Source: DASYTH01 sp035762905 (GTDB lineage: Bacteria > Actinomycetota > Actinomycetes > Mycobacteriales > Pseudonocardiaceae). From it: a stretch of DNA of 64,000 nt. The stretch lies in NCBI RefSeq assembly GCF_035762905.1, contig NZ_DASUCC010000028.1:62001-126000 (forward strand), read 5' to 3'. The first letter of the stretch is position 1. Each line of letters opens with the position of its first letter. The position numbers were made by a program, and so were the translations under genes. Below the pieces are notes generated by a model, which saw only the letters and a list, made by a program, of their open reading frames with translations, was not told where the DNA came from and ran no database searches. Positions 50,837 through 59,229 of this stretch are shown piece by piece.

Positions 50837-52345
50837 ATGGTCGATGCGCAGACCGGCAACGTCGCGGACCTGGTCGCCGAGGCGGCCGCCAGGGTGCCGG
50901 ACCATACCGCGCTGCTGGACGACGCGGCCGGGCACGCGCTGACCTGGCGACAGATCGATGACGCGGCCAACGCCTTCGCCGCCACGCTGCTCGCGGCCGG
51001 GGTGACGGCCGGCGACCGGGTGCTGGTGCTGCTGCCCGGCGGCGTGCCGTTCTGCGTCGCGTTGTTCGGCGTGCTGCGGGCCGACGCGGTGGTCGTGCCG
51101 CTGAGCGCCGAGGCGCCGGCCCCCGAGGTCCGCCGGGTGCTCACCGACAGCGGCGCCGGCCTGGTGGTCGGCCCGGTGCCGGAGGGCGTCGAGGCCACCG
51201 GGATACCCGGTCCGGACCTGACGGCGGGGGTCTCGGTCGCGCCGGGCGCCCCGGCCCGCGGCGGCGAGGACCTGGCCGTGCTCTGCTACACCTCCGGCAC
51301 CGCGGGCGTGCCGCGCGGGGTGATGCTGTCCCACCGGGCCCTGCTGTCCAACGTCGAGCAGTGCGCGGCGCTGCGCCCGGCCCCGGTCAACGCCACCGAC
51401 CGGGTGCTGCTGGCGGTGCCGCTGTTCCACCTCTACGGGCTGGGGCCGGGTCTGTTCCAGGTGGCCGCCGCCGGGGCCACCGCGGTGCTGATGGACCGGT
51501 TCGCCACCGAGACCGCGCTGGAGCTGTGCGAGCGGCACCGGATCACCGCCATGGTCGGGGTGCCGCCGATGTACCAGGCGTTCGCCGGGGTGGGCAGCGA
51601 GCGGCTGGCCGTGGCGCTGGCCAGCATGCGGCTGCTCACCTCGGGCGCCGCGCCGCTGCCCGCGCCGGTGCTCGGGGCGATCCGGCAGACCACCGGGCTG
51701 AACGTGTACGAGGGCTACGGGCTCACCGAGACCGGCCCGGTGCTGACCTCCACGCTGGTCGGCGGGTACGCCAAGGCCGGCTCGGTCGGCCGGCCGATCC
51801 CCGGCGTCGAGCTGCGCCTGGTGGACAGCGACGGCGTGCCGCTGGTGGCCATCGACGACCCGGACGAGCCGCTGGTCGAGCTGGACGAGGGCGAGGTGAG
51901 CGAGACCGGCCTGGTGTCGGTGCGCGGCGCCAACCTGTTCAGCGGGTACTGGCCGGACGGCGCACACGGGCCGGACGACGAGGGCTGGTTCCGCACCGGC
52001 GACGTCGGCTACCTGGACGCCGACGGTGACCTGCACCTGGTCGACCGGGCCAACGACCTGATCATCGTCAACGGGTTCAACGTCTACCCGCACGAGGTGG
52101 AGCGGGTGCTGCTCGAGCTGGCCGGGGTGGCCGAGTCGGCCGCGGTCGGGGTGCCGGACGAGCGCTCCGGCGAACGGGTGAAGGTCGTGGTCGCGCTGGT
52201 GCCGGGCGCCGCGCTGACCGAGGAGGCGGTGCGCGAGCACTGCGCGCAGCGGCTGGCCAAGTTCAAGGTGCCGGGCGTGGTGGAGTTCGTCGACGCGCTG
52301 CCGCACTCGGTGACCGGCAAACTGCGCCGGGCGAGCCTGCGGTGA
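50837..52345 (+). CDS. AMP-dependent acyl-CoA synthetase/ligase
   Basis: A 502-residue adenylate-forming ligase. Core motifs are YTSGTAGVPRGVMLSH (P-loop), YEGYGLTETGPV, FRTGDVGYLDADGDL, and at the C-terminus NVYPHEVERVL and the catalytic Lys in VTGKLRRASL. It activates a carboxylic acid, probably a fatty acid, to acyl-CoA. ATG 50837 has an AGAGG site 6 nt upstream; the ATG at 50822 lacks one. It is coupled to the glutaredoxin-like gene. Confidence 0.9.
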   Translation: MVDAQTGNVADLVAEAAARVPDHTALLDDAAGHALTWRQIDDAANAFAATLLAAGVTAGDRVLVLLPGGVPFCVALFGVLRADAVVVPLSAEAPAPEVRRVLTDSGAGLVVGPVPEGVEATGIPGPDLTAGVSVAPGAPARGGEDLAVLCYTSGTAGVPRGVMLSHRALLSNVEQCAALRPAPVNATDRVLLAVPLFHLYGLGPGLFQVAAAGATAVLMDRFATETALELCERHRITAMVGVPPMYQAFAGVGSERLAVALASMRLLTSGAAPLPAPVLGAIRQTTGLNVYEGYGLTETGPVLTSTLVGGYAKAGSVGRPIPGVELRLVDSDGVPLVAIDDPDEPLVELDEGEVSETGLVSVRGANLFSGYWPDGAHGPDDEGWFRTGDVGYLDADGDLHLVDRANDLIIVNGFNVYPHEVERVLLELAGVAESAAVGVPDERSGERVKVVVALVPGAALTEEAVREHCAQRLAKFKVPGVVEFVDALPHSVTGKLRRASLR

Positions 52346-52575
52346 CGGTCACCGTGCTCGGCCGGGCGGACTGCCCGGCGTGCGCCGCCGCCGAGGCCGA
52401 CGTTCGGCGGATCTGCGGCGAGCTGGGCGTGCCGTGGACCGTCGCGGACGTGGACGCCGATCCGGAGCTGCGCGCCGAGTACGGCGACCGGGTCCCGGTG
52501 ATCCTGATCGACGGCGTCGAGCACGGGTACTGGGCGGTCGAGGAGGACCGGCTGCGCGCCGCCCTGATGTCGTGA
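52342..52575 (+). CDS. Glutaredoxin-like thiol protein (Rv0508-like)
   Basis: A 77-residue thioredoxin-fold protein with active site CPAC (residues 11-14), cis-Pro in RVPVILIDG. Such short proteins reduce disulphides, perhaps with mycothiol. It overlaps the acyl-CoA ligase stop (GTGA). It lies upstream of the haem genes as Rv0508 does. Confidence 0.88.
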   Translation: MTVTVLGRADCPACAAAEADVRRICGELGVPWTVADVDADPELRAEYGDRVPVILIDGVEHGYWAVEEDRLRAALMS

Positions 52576-52645
52576 TCGTGCTCTTTAAGAAATCGGTAAT
52601 CGCCGATCGGTTGAACCTTGGCGCGCTTTGAGCCGAAATAAGGGT

Positions 52646-54223
52646 GTGGACCTCCTCGACCGCCCGACGACCGCGCCGCCGGACCGGCTGCCCGCCCCGG
52701 TCGCGGTGCTCGTCGGCGTGCTGTCGGTGGCGGCGGCGCTGGCCGCCGGGCACCTCGTGGCCGGGTTCATCGGCCCGACCGCGTCGCCGTTCCTCGCGGT
52801 CGGCAACTCGGCCATCGACCTGACCCCGGCCCCGGTCAAGGACTGGGCGATCCGGACCTTCGGCACGGCCGACAAGCTGGTGCTGCTGCTCGGCATGGCC
52901 GTGGTGCTGCTGATCGTGGCCGGCGTCGCCGGGCTGCTGTCCCGGCGCCGGTCCTGGCCGGGGGTGGTGCTGGCCACCGTGGTCGGGGCGCTGGGTTTCC
53001 TGGCCGTGCTCGGCCGGCCGGACCTCGGTCAGCTCGGCGTGCTGGCCCCGGCCGCCAGCCTGGTCACCGGGGTGTTGGTGTTCCGCTGGCTGCACGGCCT
53101 CGCCCTGGACCGGACCCTGGGCACCGGCGGATCCGAGGGGACGGCAGGAACCGACGCGGCGCGGCGCCGGTTCCTGCTCTCCTCGGCCGGGGTGGCGGCC
53201 GGGGCCGGCGTGCTCGGCGCGGCCGGGCAGCTGTTCGCGGTCCGGGTGGACGTTGAGGGCTCTCGGGCCGCCGTCGGCCCGCTGGTACCGGCCGAACCGG
53301 CTCCGCCGGTACCGCCGGGAGCGGACTTCGCCGGCAACGGCACCCCCCGGTTCATCACCAGCAACCGCGACTTCTACCGGATCGACACCGCGCTGACCGT
53401 GCCGAGGATGACCGCCGACGAGTGGCGGCTGCGCGTGCACGGCATGGTCGACCGCGAGGTCAGCTTCGGCTTCGCCGACATCCGCGACCGCCGTCTCGTC
53501 GAGCGGACGGTCACCCTGACCTGCGTGTCCAACGAGGTCGGCGGCGAGTACGTGTCCACCGCGAACTTCCTCGGCGTGCCGATCCGCGACCTGCTGCTCG
53601 AGGCCGGCGTGCGGTCCGGGGCGGACCAGGTGTTCTCCACCAGCGTGGACGGGTTCACCGCCGGCACCCCGGTCGAGGCGTTGCTGGACCCGGCGCGCGG
53701 CGCGCTGCTGGCCATCGGGATGAACGGCGAGCCGCTCCCGGTCGAGCACGGTTTCCCGGCCCGGATGGTGGTGCCCGGGTTGTACGGCTACGTCTCGGCC
53801 ACCAAGTGGGTGGTGGACTGGGAGCTGACCCGGTTCGACCAGCGGGAGGGCTACTGGATCCCGCGCGGCTGGGCGGTCCGGGCTCCGATCAAGACCCAGT
53901 CCCGGATCGACAGCCCGCGTCCGTTCGCCACGGTGCCGGCCGGCCGGCTGGTGGTCGCCGGGGTGGCCTGGGCGCAGACGGTCGGGGTGGACCGGGTCGA
54001 GGTGCGCCTGGACGGCGGCGCGTGGCAGCCCGCGGAGCTGGCCACCGAGGTGGGCCTGGCCACCTGGCGGATGTGGCGGGCCACGGTCGAGGCCGCGCCC
54101 GGTGAGCACAAGGTCGAGGTGCGGGCCACCGACCGGACCGGCCGCACCCAGACCGAGGAGCGCGTGCCGCCGGCCCCGGACGGCGCCACCGGATGGCACG
54201 CGGTGGGGTTCACCGCCGCCTGA
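52646..54223 (+). CDS. Polytopic molybdopterin-dependent oxidoreductase (sulphite oxidase-like)
   Basis: A 525-residue protein. Four membrane helices occupy residues 17-146. A twin-arginine-like motif (AARRRFLLSSAGVAAGAGV, about 170-195) follows, then a sulphite-oxidase-type molybdopterin domain whose Mo-ligand Cys is in LTCVSNEVGGEY, and a C-terminal dimerisation domain (from about 420). The catalytic part is probably outside the membrane. The start is uncertain (GTG 52646, or TTG 52628). Substrate unknown. Confidence 0.85.
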   Translation: MDLLDRPTTAPPDRLPAPVAVLVGVLSVAAALAAGHLVAGFIGPTASPFLAVGNSAIDLTPAPVKDWAIRTFGTADKLVLLLGMAVVLLIVAGVAGLLSRRRSWPGVVLATVVGALGFLAVLGRPDLGQLGVLAPAASLVTGVLVFRWLHGLALDRTLGTGGSEGTAGTDAARRRFLLSSAGVAAGAGVLGAAGQLFAVRVDVEGSRAAVGPLVPAEPAPPVPPGADFAGNGTPRFITSNRDFYRIDTALTVPRMTADEWRLRVHGMVDREVSFGFADIRDRRLVERTVTLTCVSNEVGGEYVSTANFLGVPIRDLLLEAGVRSGADQVFSTSVDGFTAGTPVEALLDPARGALLAIGMNGEPLPVEHGFPARMVVPGLYGYVSATKWVVDWELTRFDQREGYWIPRGWAVRAPIKTQSRIDSPRPFATVPAGRLVVAGVAWAQTVGVDRVEVRLDGGAWQPAELATEVGLATWRMWRATVEAAPGEHKVEVRATDRTGRTQTEERVPPAPDGATGWHAVGFTAA

Positions 54224-54231
54224 CCCTGTCC

Positions 54232-54260
54232 GATGGTTCGCTCGCAAGCTCGCTCACCAT
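54232..54260 (-). repeat. GAGCTTGCGA-loop hairpin, single copy after the molybdoenzyme gene
   Basis: On the minus strand ATGGTGAGC and GCGAACCAT flank the loop GAGCTTGCGA (loop at 54242-54251). The arms pair over nine positions with a central AG/GA tandem mismatch. It starts 8 nt after the molybdoenzyme stop codon, in the reverse direction to the flanking genes. Confidence 0.65.
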
Positions 54261-54332
54261 GGGACTCCACTACCGCTTGAGTAGGAGCCGCGTGGTTAGG
54301 TGTGTCATTGGTTATGCCTCTGGCCGGCGACT

Positions 54333-54361
54333 TTGTGCATGTGTTCACAAGCGGCTACCGT
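54333..54361 (+). promoter_or_regulatory. rex promoter with Rex operator (ROP)
   Basis: TTGTGCATGTGTTCACAA (54333-54350) matches the Rex-operator pattern TTGTG-N6-TTCACAA. Its first six bases serve as a -35 (TTGTGC), with a 17-bp spacer to the -10 TACCGT (54356-54361). A second half-site TTCACA lies at 54363-54368. Rex bound here would block RNA polymerase, so rex, and probably hemA downstream, respond to NADH/NAD. Confidence 0.85.
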
Positions 54362-54400
54362 GTTCACATTCCAGGGCGAGTTCTGTCGAGGAGTTTCGGC

Positions 54401-55246
54401 GTGGCGCAGCGTGGCCAACGGGATGGGGTCGGCAGGACACCCCCGGCACCGGGTGATGCGGAGATCACCACCCCGATGCCGGCCGTCACCGACGGTGCCG
54501 CCTTCGATCCCAGCGTGCCCGCCGCGCGGGACCGGGCCCGGGCCATCCCGGAGGCCGCCGTCGCGCGGCTGGCCGTCTACCTGCGCGTGCTGTCCGCCAT
54601 GCAGGAGCAGGGCCTCGGCACGGTGTCCAGTGAGGAGCTCTCCGTCGCGGCCGGCGTGAACTCGGCCAAGCTGCGCAAAGACCTCTCCTACATCGGCTCG
54701 TACGGCACCCGCGGCGTCGGCTACGAGGTCGCGGTCCTGATCGACCAGATCGAGCGGATCCTCGGCCTGACCCGCAAGCACAGCGTGGCCGTGGTCGGGA
54801 TCGGTAACCTCGGGCACGCCCTGGCCAACTACGGAGGGTTCCCGAGCCGGGGCTTCCCGGTGACCGCCCTGTTCGATGTGGACGCCGACCTCATCGGCAT
54901 TCCGGTCGGCGGAATCGCCGTCAATCACATCGACGACATTGTTCGAGTGTGCTCAGAACGTGAAGTTTCCATTGGGGTTATTGCCACCCCGCCCGCCGCC
55001 GCACAGGCTGTTTGCGATCGGTTGGTGGAAGGTGGCGTCGAGTGCATCCTGAACTTCGCGCCGGTGGTCCTGCAGGTCCCTGACACCGTCGAGGTCCGCA
55101 AGGTCGACCTGGCGGTCGAGCTGCAGATCCTGTCCTTCCATGTGGCTCGCCGGGCGGACGGTGCCGGGCCGGCACCCCAGGTCAACGGGGTGGCTCCTCC
55201 GGTGCTCGACCACCGCGGCATGGACGGGGTGGTGATCAGGGGATGA
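54401..55246 (+). CDS. rex: Redox-sensing transcriptional repressor Rex
   Basis: A 281-residue repressor that senses the NADH/NAD ratio. After a 45-residue disordered N-terminus comes the winged helix (IPEAAVARLAVYLRVLSAM, then GVNSAKLRKDLSYIGSYGTR), then a Rossmann domain with VVGIGNLGHALANY and the tail helix for domain swapping. GTG 54401 has GAGGAG 8 nt upstream. Rex controls respiratory genes in Streptomyces, where rex-hemACD is also one operon; the order here agrees. Confidence 0.96.
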   Translation: MAQRGQRDGVGRTPPAPGDAEITTPMPAVTDGAAFDPSVPAARDRARAIPEAAVARLAVYLRVLSAMQEQGLGTVSSEELSVAAGVNSAKLRKDLSYIGSYGTRGVGYEVAVLIDQIERILGLTRKHSVAVVGIGNLGHALANYGGFPSRGFPVTALFDVDADLIGIPVGGIAVNHIDDIVRVCSEREVSIGVIATPPAAAQAVCDRLVEGGVECILNFAPVVLQVPDTVEVRKVDLAVELQILSFHVARRADGAGPAPQVNGVAPPVLDHRGMDGVVIRG

Positions 55247-55264
55247 GCGAGCTTGCGAGCGAAA
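55244..55264 (+). repeat. GAGCTTGCGA repeat, first unit, overlapping the rex stop codon
   Basis: TGAGCGAGCTTGCGAGCGAA starts at the rex TGA. The loop is at 55249-55258. It is identical to the unit at the ABC ATPase stop codon (5782-5800, minus strand). Confidence 0.7.
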
Positions 55265-55278
55265 CATTGGGCGCTGCG

Positions 55279-55304
55279 CCGCCGCCGAGCTTGCGAGGCG
55301 GCGG
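55279..55304 (+). repeat. GAGCTTGCGA-loop hairpin, second unit between rex and hemA
   Basis: CCGCCGCC (55279-55286) and GGCGGCGG (55297-55304) form a perfect 8-bp stem around the loop GAGCTTGCGA (55287-55296). Confidence 0.75.
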
Positions 55305-55310
55305 GCTGGA

Positions 55311-55336
55311 CCATCACCGAGCTTGCGAGGTGATGG
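55311..55336 (+). repeat. GAGCTTGCGA-loop hairpin, third unit, containing the hemA RBS
   Basis: CCATCACC (55311-55318) and GGTGATGG (55329-55336) form a perfect 8-bp stem around the loop (55319-55328). GAGGTG (55327-55332), the likely ribosome binding site of hemA, lies across the loop end and the 3' arm, 8 nt before the ATG at 55341. Confidence 0.75.
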
Positions 55337-55340
55337 CGAA

Positions 55341-56654
55341 ATGAGCGTTCTTGCGGTTGGCATGTCGCATCGGACGGCCGATCTGCGGGTCCTCGAGCGT
55401 GCGACGGTGCCGGCCGGCGAGGTCCGCAAGCTGCTCGACGAGCTGCTCGGCTGCTCGTCGGTCGCCGAGGCGGTGCTCGTCTCCACGTGCAACCGGGTCG
55501 AGGTCTACGCCACGGTCGAGGCGTTCCACCCCGGGCTGGCCGACATCGTGGCCGTGCTGTCCCGGCACGCCGGGATGGACCCGGTCGTCCTCTACGACCA
55601 CCTGTACGTGCACTACGCCGGCTCCGCCGCCGAGCACCTGTTCACCGTCGCCGCCGGGCTGGACTCGATGGTGGTCGGCGAGGCGCAGATCCTCGGCCAG
55701 GTCCGGGCCGCCTACGGCGTGGCCCGCGAGGCCGGCACGGTCGGCCGCACCCTGCACGAGCTGGTCCAGCAGGCGCTGCGGGTGGGCAAGCGGGTGCACA
55801 CCGAGATCGGTCTGGACCGGGTCGGCCGCTCGGTGGTGTCCGAGGCGCTGGCCGACGCCGCGACCGTGCTCGGCGGGCTGGTCGGCCGGCACGCCCTGAT
55901 CGTCGGCGCCGGGTCGATGGGCGGGCTGAGCGCCGCCGCGCTGCGCCGGGCCGGCGTGGCCCGGGTCGTGATCGCCAACCGCACCGAGGCCAACGGCGCC
56001 AAGCTGGCCGGCACGCTGCGCACCCACGGCATCGACGCCGAGGCGGTCGGGCTGGCCGGACTGGCGGACCGGATCGCCGAGGCCGACCTGCTGGTGTCCT
56101 GCACCGGCACGGCCGCGACCATGATCACCGCCGACATGGTCGGCGCCCGGCACGACGGACGCCCACTGGTGGTCTGCGACCTCGGCCTGCCGCGCAACGT
56201 GGAACCGGCGGTCGGCGCCCTGCCCGGGACCACCGTGGTGGACCTGGAGACGCTGCACCAGCGCCTCGGCGGGGCGCCCGGTGAGCTGGACACCCGACGG
56301 GCCGCCGAGATCGTGGCCGAGGAGCTGCGCGGCTACCTGGCCACCCAGCGCAGCGCCGCGGTCACCCCGACGGTCACCGCGCTGCGCCGCCGGGCCGCCG
56401 AGGTGATCGACGCCGAGCTGCTGCGGCTGGACGCCCGGCTGCCCGGACTGGACGCCACCGTGCGCGCGGAGCTGACCCGGACCGTGCGCCGGGTGGTGGA
56501 CAAGCTGCTGCACACCCCGACCGTGCGGGTCAAGGAGCTGGCCTCCGGGCCGGCCGGCCCCAACTACGCCGACGCGCTGCGCGAGCTGTTCCAGCTCGAC
56601 CCGCAGCTGCCCGGCACGATCACCCGGCCGAACGGGGACGGTGCGACTGAATGA
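55341..56654 (+). CDS. hemA: Glutamyl-tRNA reductase
   Basis: A 437-residue enzyme that makes glutamate-1-semialdehyde, the first committed step of haem synthesis in the C5 route. Catalytic Cys50 lies in VSTCNRVEVYA, then VGEAQILGQVR, the NADPH motif GAGSMGGLSAAAL and the C-terminal dimerisation helix. The ribosome site comes from a hairpin repeat. The ATG at 55341 gives the family's standard N-terminus (MSVLAVGMSHRTA). Its stop overlaps hemC. Confidence 0.97.
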   Translation: MSVLAVGMSHRTADLRVLERATVPAGEVRKLLDELLGCSSVAEAVLVSTCNRVEVYATVEAFHPGLADIVAVLSRHAGMDPVVLYDHLYVHYAGSAAEHLFTVAAGLDSMVVGEAQILGQVRAAYGVAREAGTVGRTLHELVQQALRVGKRVHTEIGLDRVGRSVVSEALADAATVLGGLVGRHALIVGAGSMGGLSAAALRRAGVARVVIANRTEANGAKLAGTLRTHGIDAEAVGLAGLADRIAEADLLVSCTGTAATMITADMVGARHDGRPLVVCDLGLPRNVEPAVGALPGTTVVDLETLHQRLGGAPGELDTRRAAEIVAEELRGYLATQRSAAVTPTVTALRRRAAEVIDAELLRLDARLPGLDATVRAELTRTVRRVVDKLLHTPTVRVKELASGPAGPNYADALRELFQLDPQLPGTITRPNGDGATE

Positions 56655-57631
56655 ACCGGACCATCAGGGTGGGGACCAGGGGCAGCGCGCTGGCGCTGGC
56701 CCAGACCGGGCTCGTGGTCGACGAGCTGGAACGCGCGGGCGCCCGGATCGAGGTCGTCACCGTGTCCACGCCCGGCGACCGGTCCGCCGCCCCGGTGACC
56801 GAGTTGGGCGTCGGGGTGTTCACCTCGGCGCTGCGGGACGCGCTGGCCGCCGGCACCGTCGATGTCGCCGTGCACTCCTACAAGGACCTGCCGACCGCGC
56901 GCGACCCACGGGTGTCGCTGGCCGCGGTGCCGGTCCGGGCCGACGCCAGGGACGTCCTGGTGGCCAGGGACGGGCTGACCCTGGGCGAGTTGCCGACCGG
57001 AGCCCGGGTGGGCACCGGCTCGCCGCGCCGCGCCGCGCAGCTGCACGCGCTGGGCTTCGGCCTCGAGGTCGTGCCGATCCGGGGCAACGTGGACACCCGG
57101 ATCGGCAAGGTGACCGACGGCGAGCTGGATGGCGTGGTGCTGGCAAGGGCCGGCCTGCAGCGGCTCGGCCGGCTGGACGTGATCACCGAGGTGATCGACC
57201 CGATCCAGATGCTGCCGGCGCCCGCGCAGGGCGCACTGGCCATCGAGTGCCGGGTCGACGACATGGACGTCGAGCACCTGATTCGGTCCACTGTGGACGA
57301 CCCGGCGACGCGGGCGGCCGTCGGCGCGGAGCGGGCTCTGCTCGCCGCGCTGGAGGCCGGCTGCAGCGCGCCGGTTGGCGCATTGGCCGATGTGGTGGAG
57401 GATCTCGAGAGTGGCGAGCTGCCCGGCACGGACCGCGTGGTCCACCGGCTGTCGCTGCGCGGGGTGGCCGCGGCCAACCTGGCCGCCGCCGGAAGCGGGG
57501 AGGGCGGGTCCGTCGTGCTGGTGCGGGCATCGGCCACCGGCGACCTGACCGCAGGGGAGCAACTCGGCCGGGCACTGGCCGCCGAGCTGCTTGAGCTCGG
57601 GGCCGGCGTGTTGTCCGGCCCGGAGTCGTGA
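56651..57631 (+). CDS. hemC: Hydroxymethylbilane synthase (porphobilinogen deaminase)
   Basis: A 326-residue enzyme that joins four porphobilinogen units. IRVGTRGSALALAQTG and GTGSPRRAAQL are typical; the dipyrromethane cofactor is attached to Cys in EAGCSAPVGA. It is coupled to hemA (ATGA overlap). Confidence 0.97.
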   Translation: MNRTIRVGTRGSALALAQTGLVVDELERAGARIEVVTVSTPGDRSAAPVTELGVGVFTSALRDALAAGTVDVAVHSYKDLPTARDPRVSLAAVPVRADARDVLVARDGLTLGELPTGARVGTGSPRRAAQLHALGFGLEVVPIRGNVDTRIGKVTDGELDGVVLARAGLQRLGRLDVITEVIDPIQMLPAPAQGALAIECRVDDMDVEHLIRSTVDDPATRAAVGAERALLAALEAGCSAPVGALADVVEDLESGELPGTDRVVHRLSLRGVAAANLAAAGSGEGGSVVLVRASATGDLTAGEQLGRALAAELLELGAGVLSGPES

Positions 57632-57659
57632 AGAGGTAGTTGATGGGAAGTGTGGGTTG

Positions 57660-59192
57660 ATGACCACCCGTGTACGTAAAAGTCCTGGGCGCGTGGCGTT
57701 CGTCGGCTCCGGCCCCGGTGACGCCGCGCTGCTCACCGTCCGGGCCGCCGAACTGCTCCGGCGCGGCGAGCTGCTGGTGACCGATCCGGACGTGCCGTCC
57801 GACGTGCTCGCCGCCGCGGCACCGGACGCCGAGGTGCGTCCGGCCGTCGGCGAGCCGGCCGAGGTGGCCAAGGACCTGGTGGCCGAGGCCAAGGCCGGGC
57901 GGCTGGTGGTCCGGCTGGTGGCCGGCGACCCGCTGACCCACGCGGCCGTGGTGGCCGAGGCGCAGGCCGTGGCCCGGACCAGCGCGGCCTTCGAGATCGT
58001 GCCCGGCGTGCCGGCCGCGACCGCGGTGCCCGCCTACGCCGGCATCGCGCTCGGCGCCACGCACACCGAGGTCGACGTGCGCGGCGACGTGGACTGGGCG
58101 GGCCTCGCCGCCACGCCCGGCCCGATCGTGCTCACCGCCGCCGCGAGCCACCTGGCCGAGGCGGCCTCTGCGCTGGTCGAGCACGGGCTCGCGGCACAGA
58201 CCCCGGTTGCGGTGACCGTGGACGGCACCGGAGCCGGGCAGCGCACCGTCGACACCACGCTGGCCTCGCTGGCCGCGGACGCCGGGGAGATCACCGGCCC
58301 GCTGGTGGTCACCGTCGGTTCCGCCGTGTCGGCCCGGTCCAAGCTGTCCTGGTGGGAGTCCCGCGCGCTGTACGGCTGGCGGGTGCTCGTGCCGCGCACC
58401 AAGGACCAGGCCGGCGAGATGAGCGAGCGGCTGCGGCTGCACGGCGCGATCCCGTCCGAGGTGCCGACCATCTCGGTGGAGCCGCCGCGCAGCCCCGCGC
58501 AGATGGAGCGGTCGGTCAAGGGCCTGGTGGACGGGCGCTACCAGTGGCTGGTGTTCACCTCGACCAACGCGGTGCGCGCGGTGTGGGAGAAGTTCGCCGA
58601 GTTCGGCCTGGACGCCCGCGCGTTCTCCGGGGTGAAGATCGCCTGCGTCGGCGAGTCGACCGCGGCGAAGGTGCGCTCGTTCGGCATCGTGCCGGAGCTG
58701 GTGCCCTCGGGCGAGCAGTCCAGCGAGGGACTGCTCGAGGAGTTCCCGCCGTACGACGACATCCTCGACCCGGTCGAGCGGGTGCTGCTGCCCCGGGCGG
58801 ACATCGCCACCGAGACGCTGGCCGCCGGGCTGCGCGAGCGCGGCTGGGAGATCGACGACGTCACCGCGTACCGCACGGTGCGCGCGGCGCCGCCGCCGGC
58901 CGACACCCGCGAGATGATCAAGACCGGCGGATTCGACGCGGTCTGCTTCACCTCGTCGTCCACCGTGCGCAACCTGGTCGGGATCGCCGGCAAGCCGCAC
59001 ACCCGCACGCTGGTCGCCTGCATCGGCCCGAAGACCGCCGAGACCGCGCGTGAGTTCGGGCTGCGGGTGGACGTCCAGCCGGAGCACGCCACGGTGCCGG
59101 CCCTGGTCGACGCGCTGGCCGAGCACGCCGCCAGGCTGCGGGCCGAGGGTGCGCTGCCGCCGCCGCGCAAGACCAAGCGGGCCCGGCGCTGA
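57660..59192 (+). CDS. hemD: Fused uroporphyrin-III C-methyltransferase-like/uroporphyrinogen-III synthase
   Basis: A 510-residue two-domain protein. The N-terminal part (about residues 13-225) is a SUMT/CysG-type tetrapyrrole methylase fold (VAFVGSGPGDAALLTVRAAE and RLVAGDPL), though typical GGxP-type motifs are degenerate, so it may not methylate. The C-terminal part (about 240-495) is HemD (VFTSTNAVRAVWEKFAEF and VLLPRADIATETLAAGL). Same fusion as Rv0511. It lies 28 nt after hemC. Confidence 0.93.
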   Translation: MTTRVRKSPGRVAFVGSGPGDAALLTVRAAELLRRGELLVTDPDVPSDVLAAAAPDAEVRPAVGEPAEVAKDLVAEAKAGRLVVRLVAGDPLTHAAVVAEAQAVARTSAAFEIVPGVPAATAVPAYAGIALGATHTEVDVRGDVDWAGLAATPGPIVLTAAASHLAEAASALVEHGLAAQTPVAVTVDGTGAGQRTVDTTLASLAADAGEITGPLVVTVGSAVSARSKLSWWESRALYGWRVLVPRTKDQAGEMSERLRLHGAIPSEVPTISVEPPRSPAQMERSVKGLVDGRYQWLVFTSTNAVRAVWEKFAEFGLDARAFSGVKIACVGESTAAKVRSFGIVPELVPSGEQSSEGLLEEFPPYDDILDPVERVLLPRADIATETLAAGLRERGWEIDDVTAYRTVRAAPPPADTREMIKTGGFDAVCFTSSSTVRNLVGIAGKPHTRTLVACIGPKTAETAREFGLRVDVQPEHATVPALVDALAEHAARLRAEGALPPPRKTKRARR

Positions 59193-59229
59193 GCGGATCT
59201 CGAATCCACAGGTGAGCTTGGGAGGCGCG

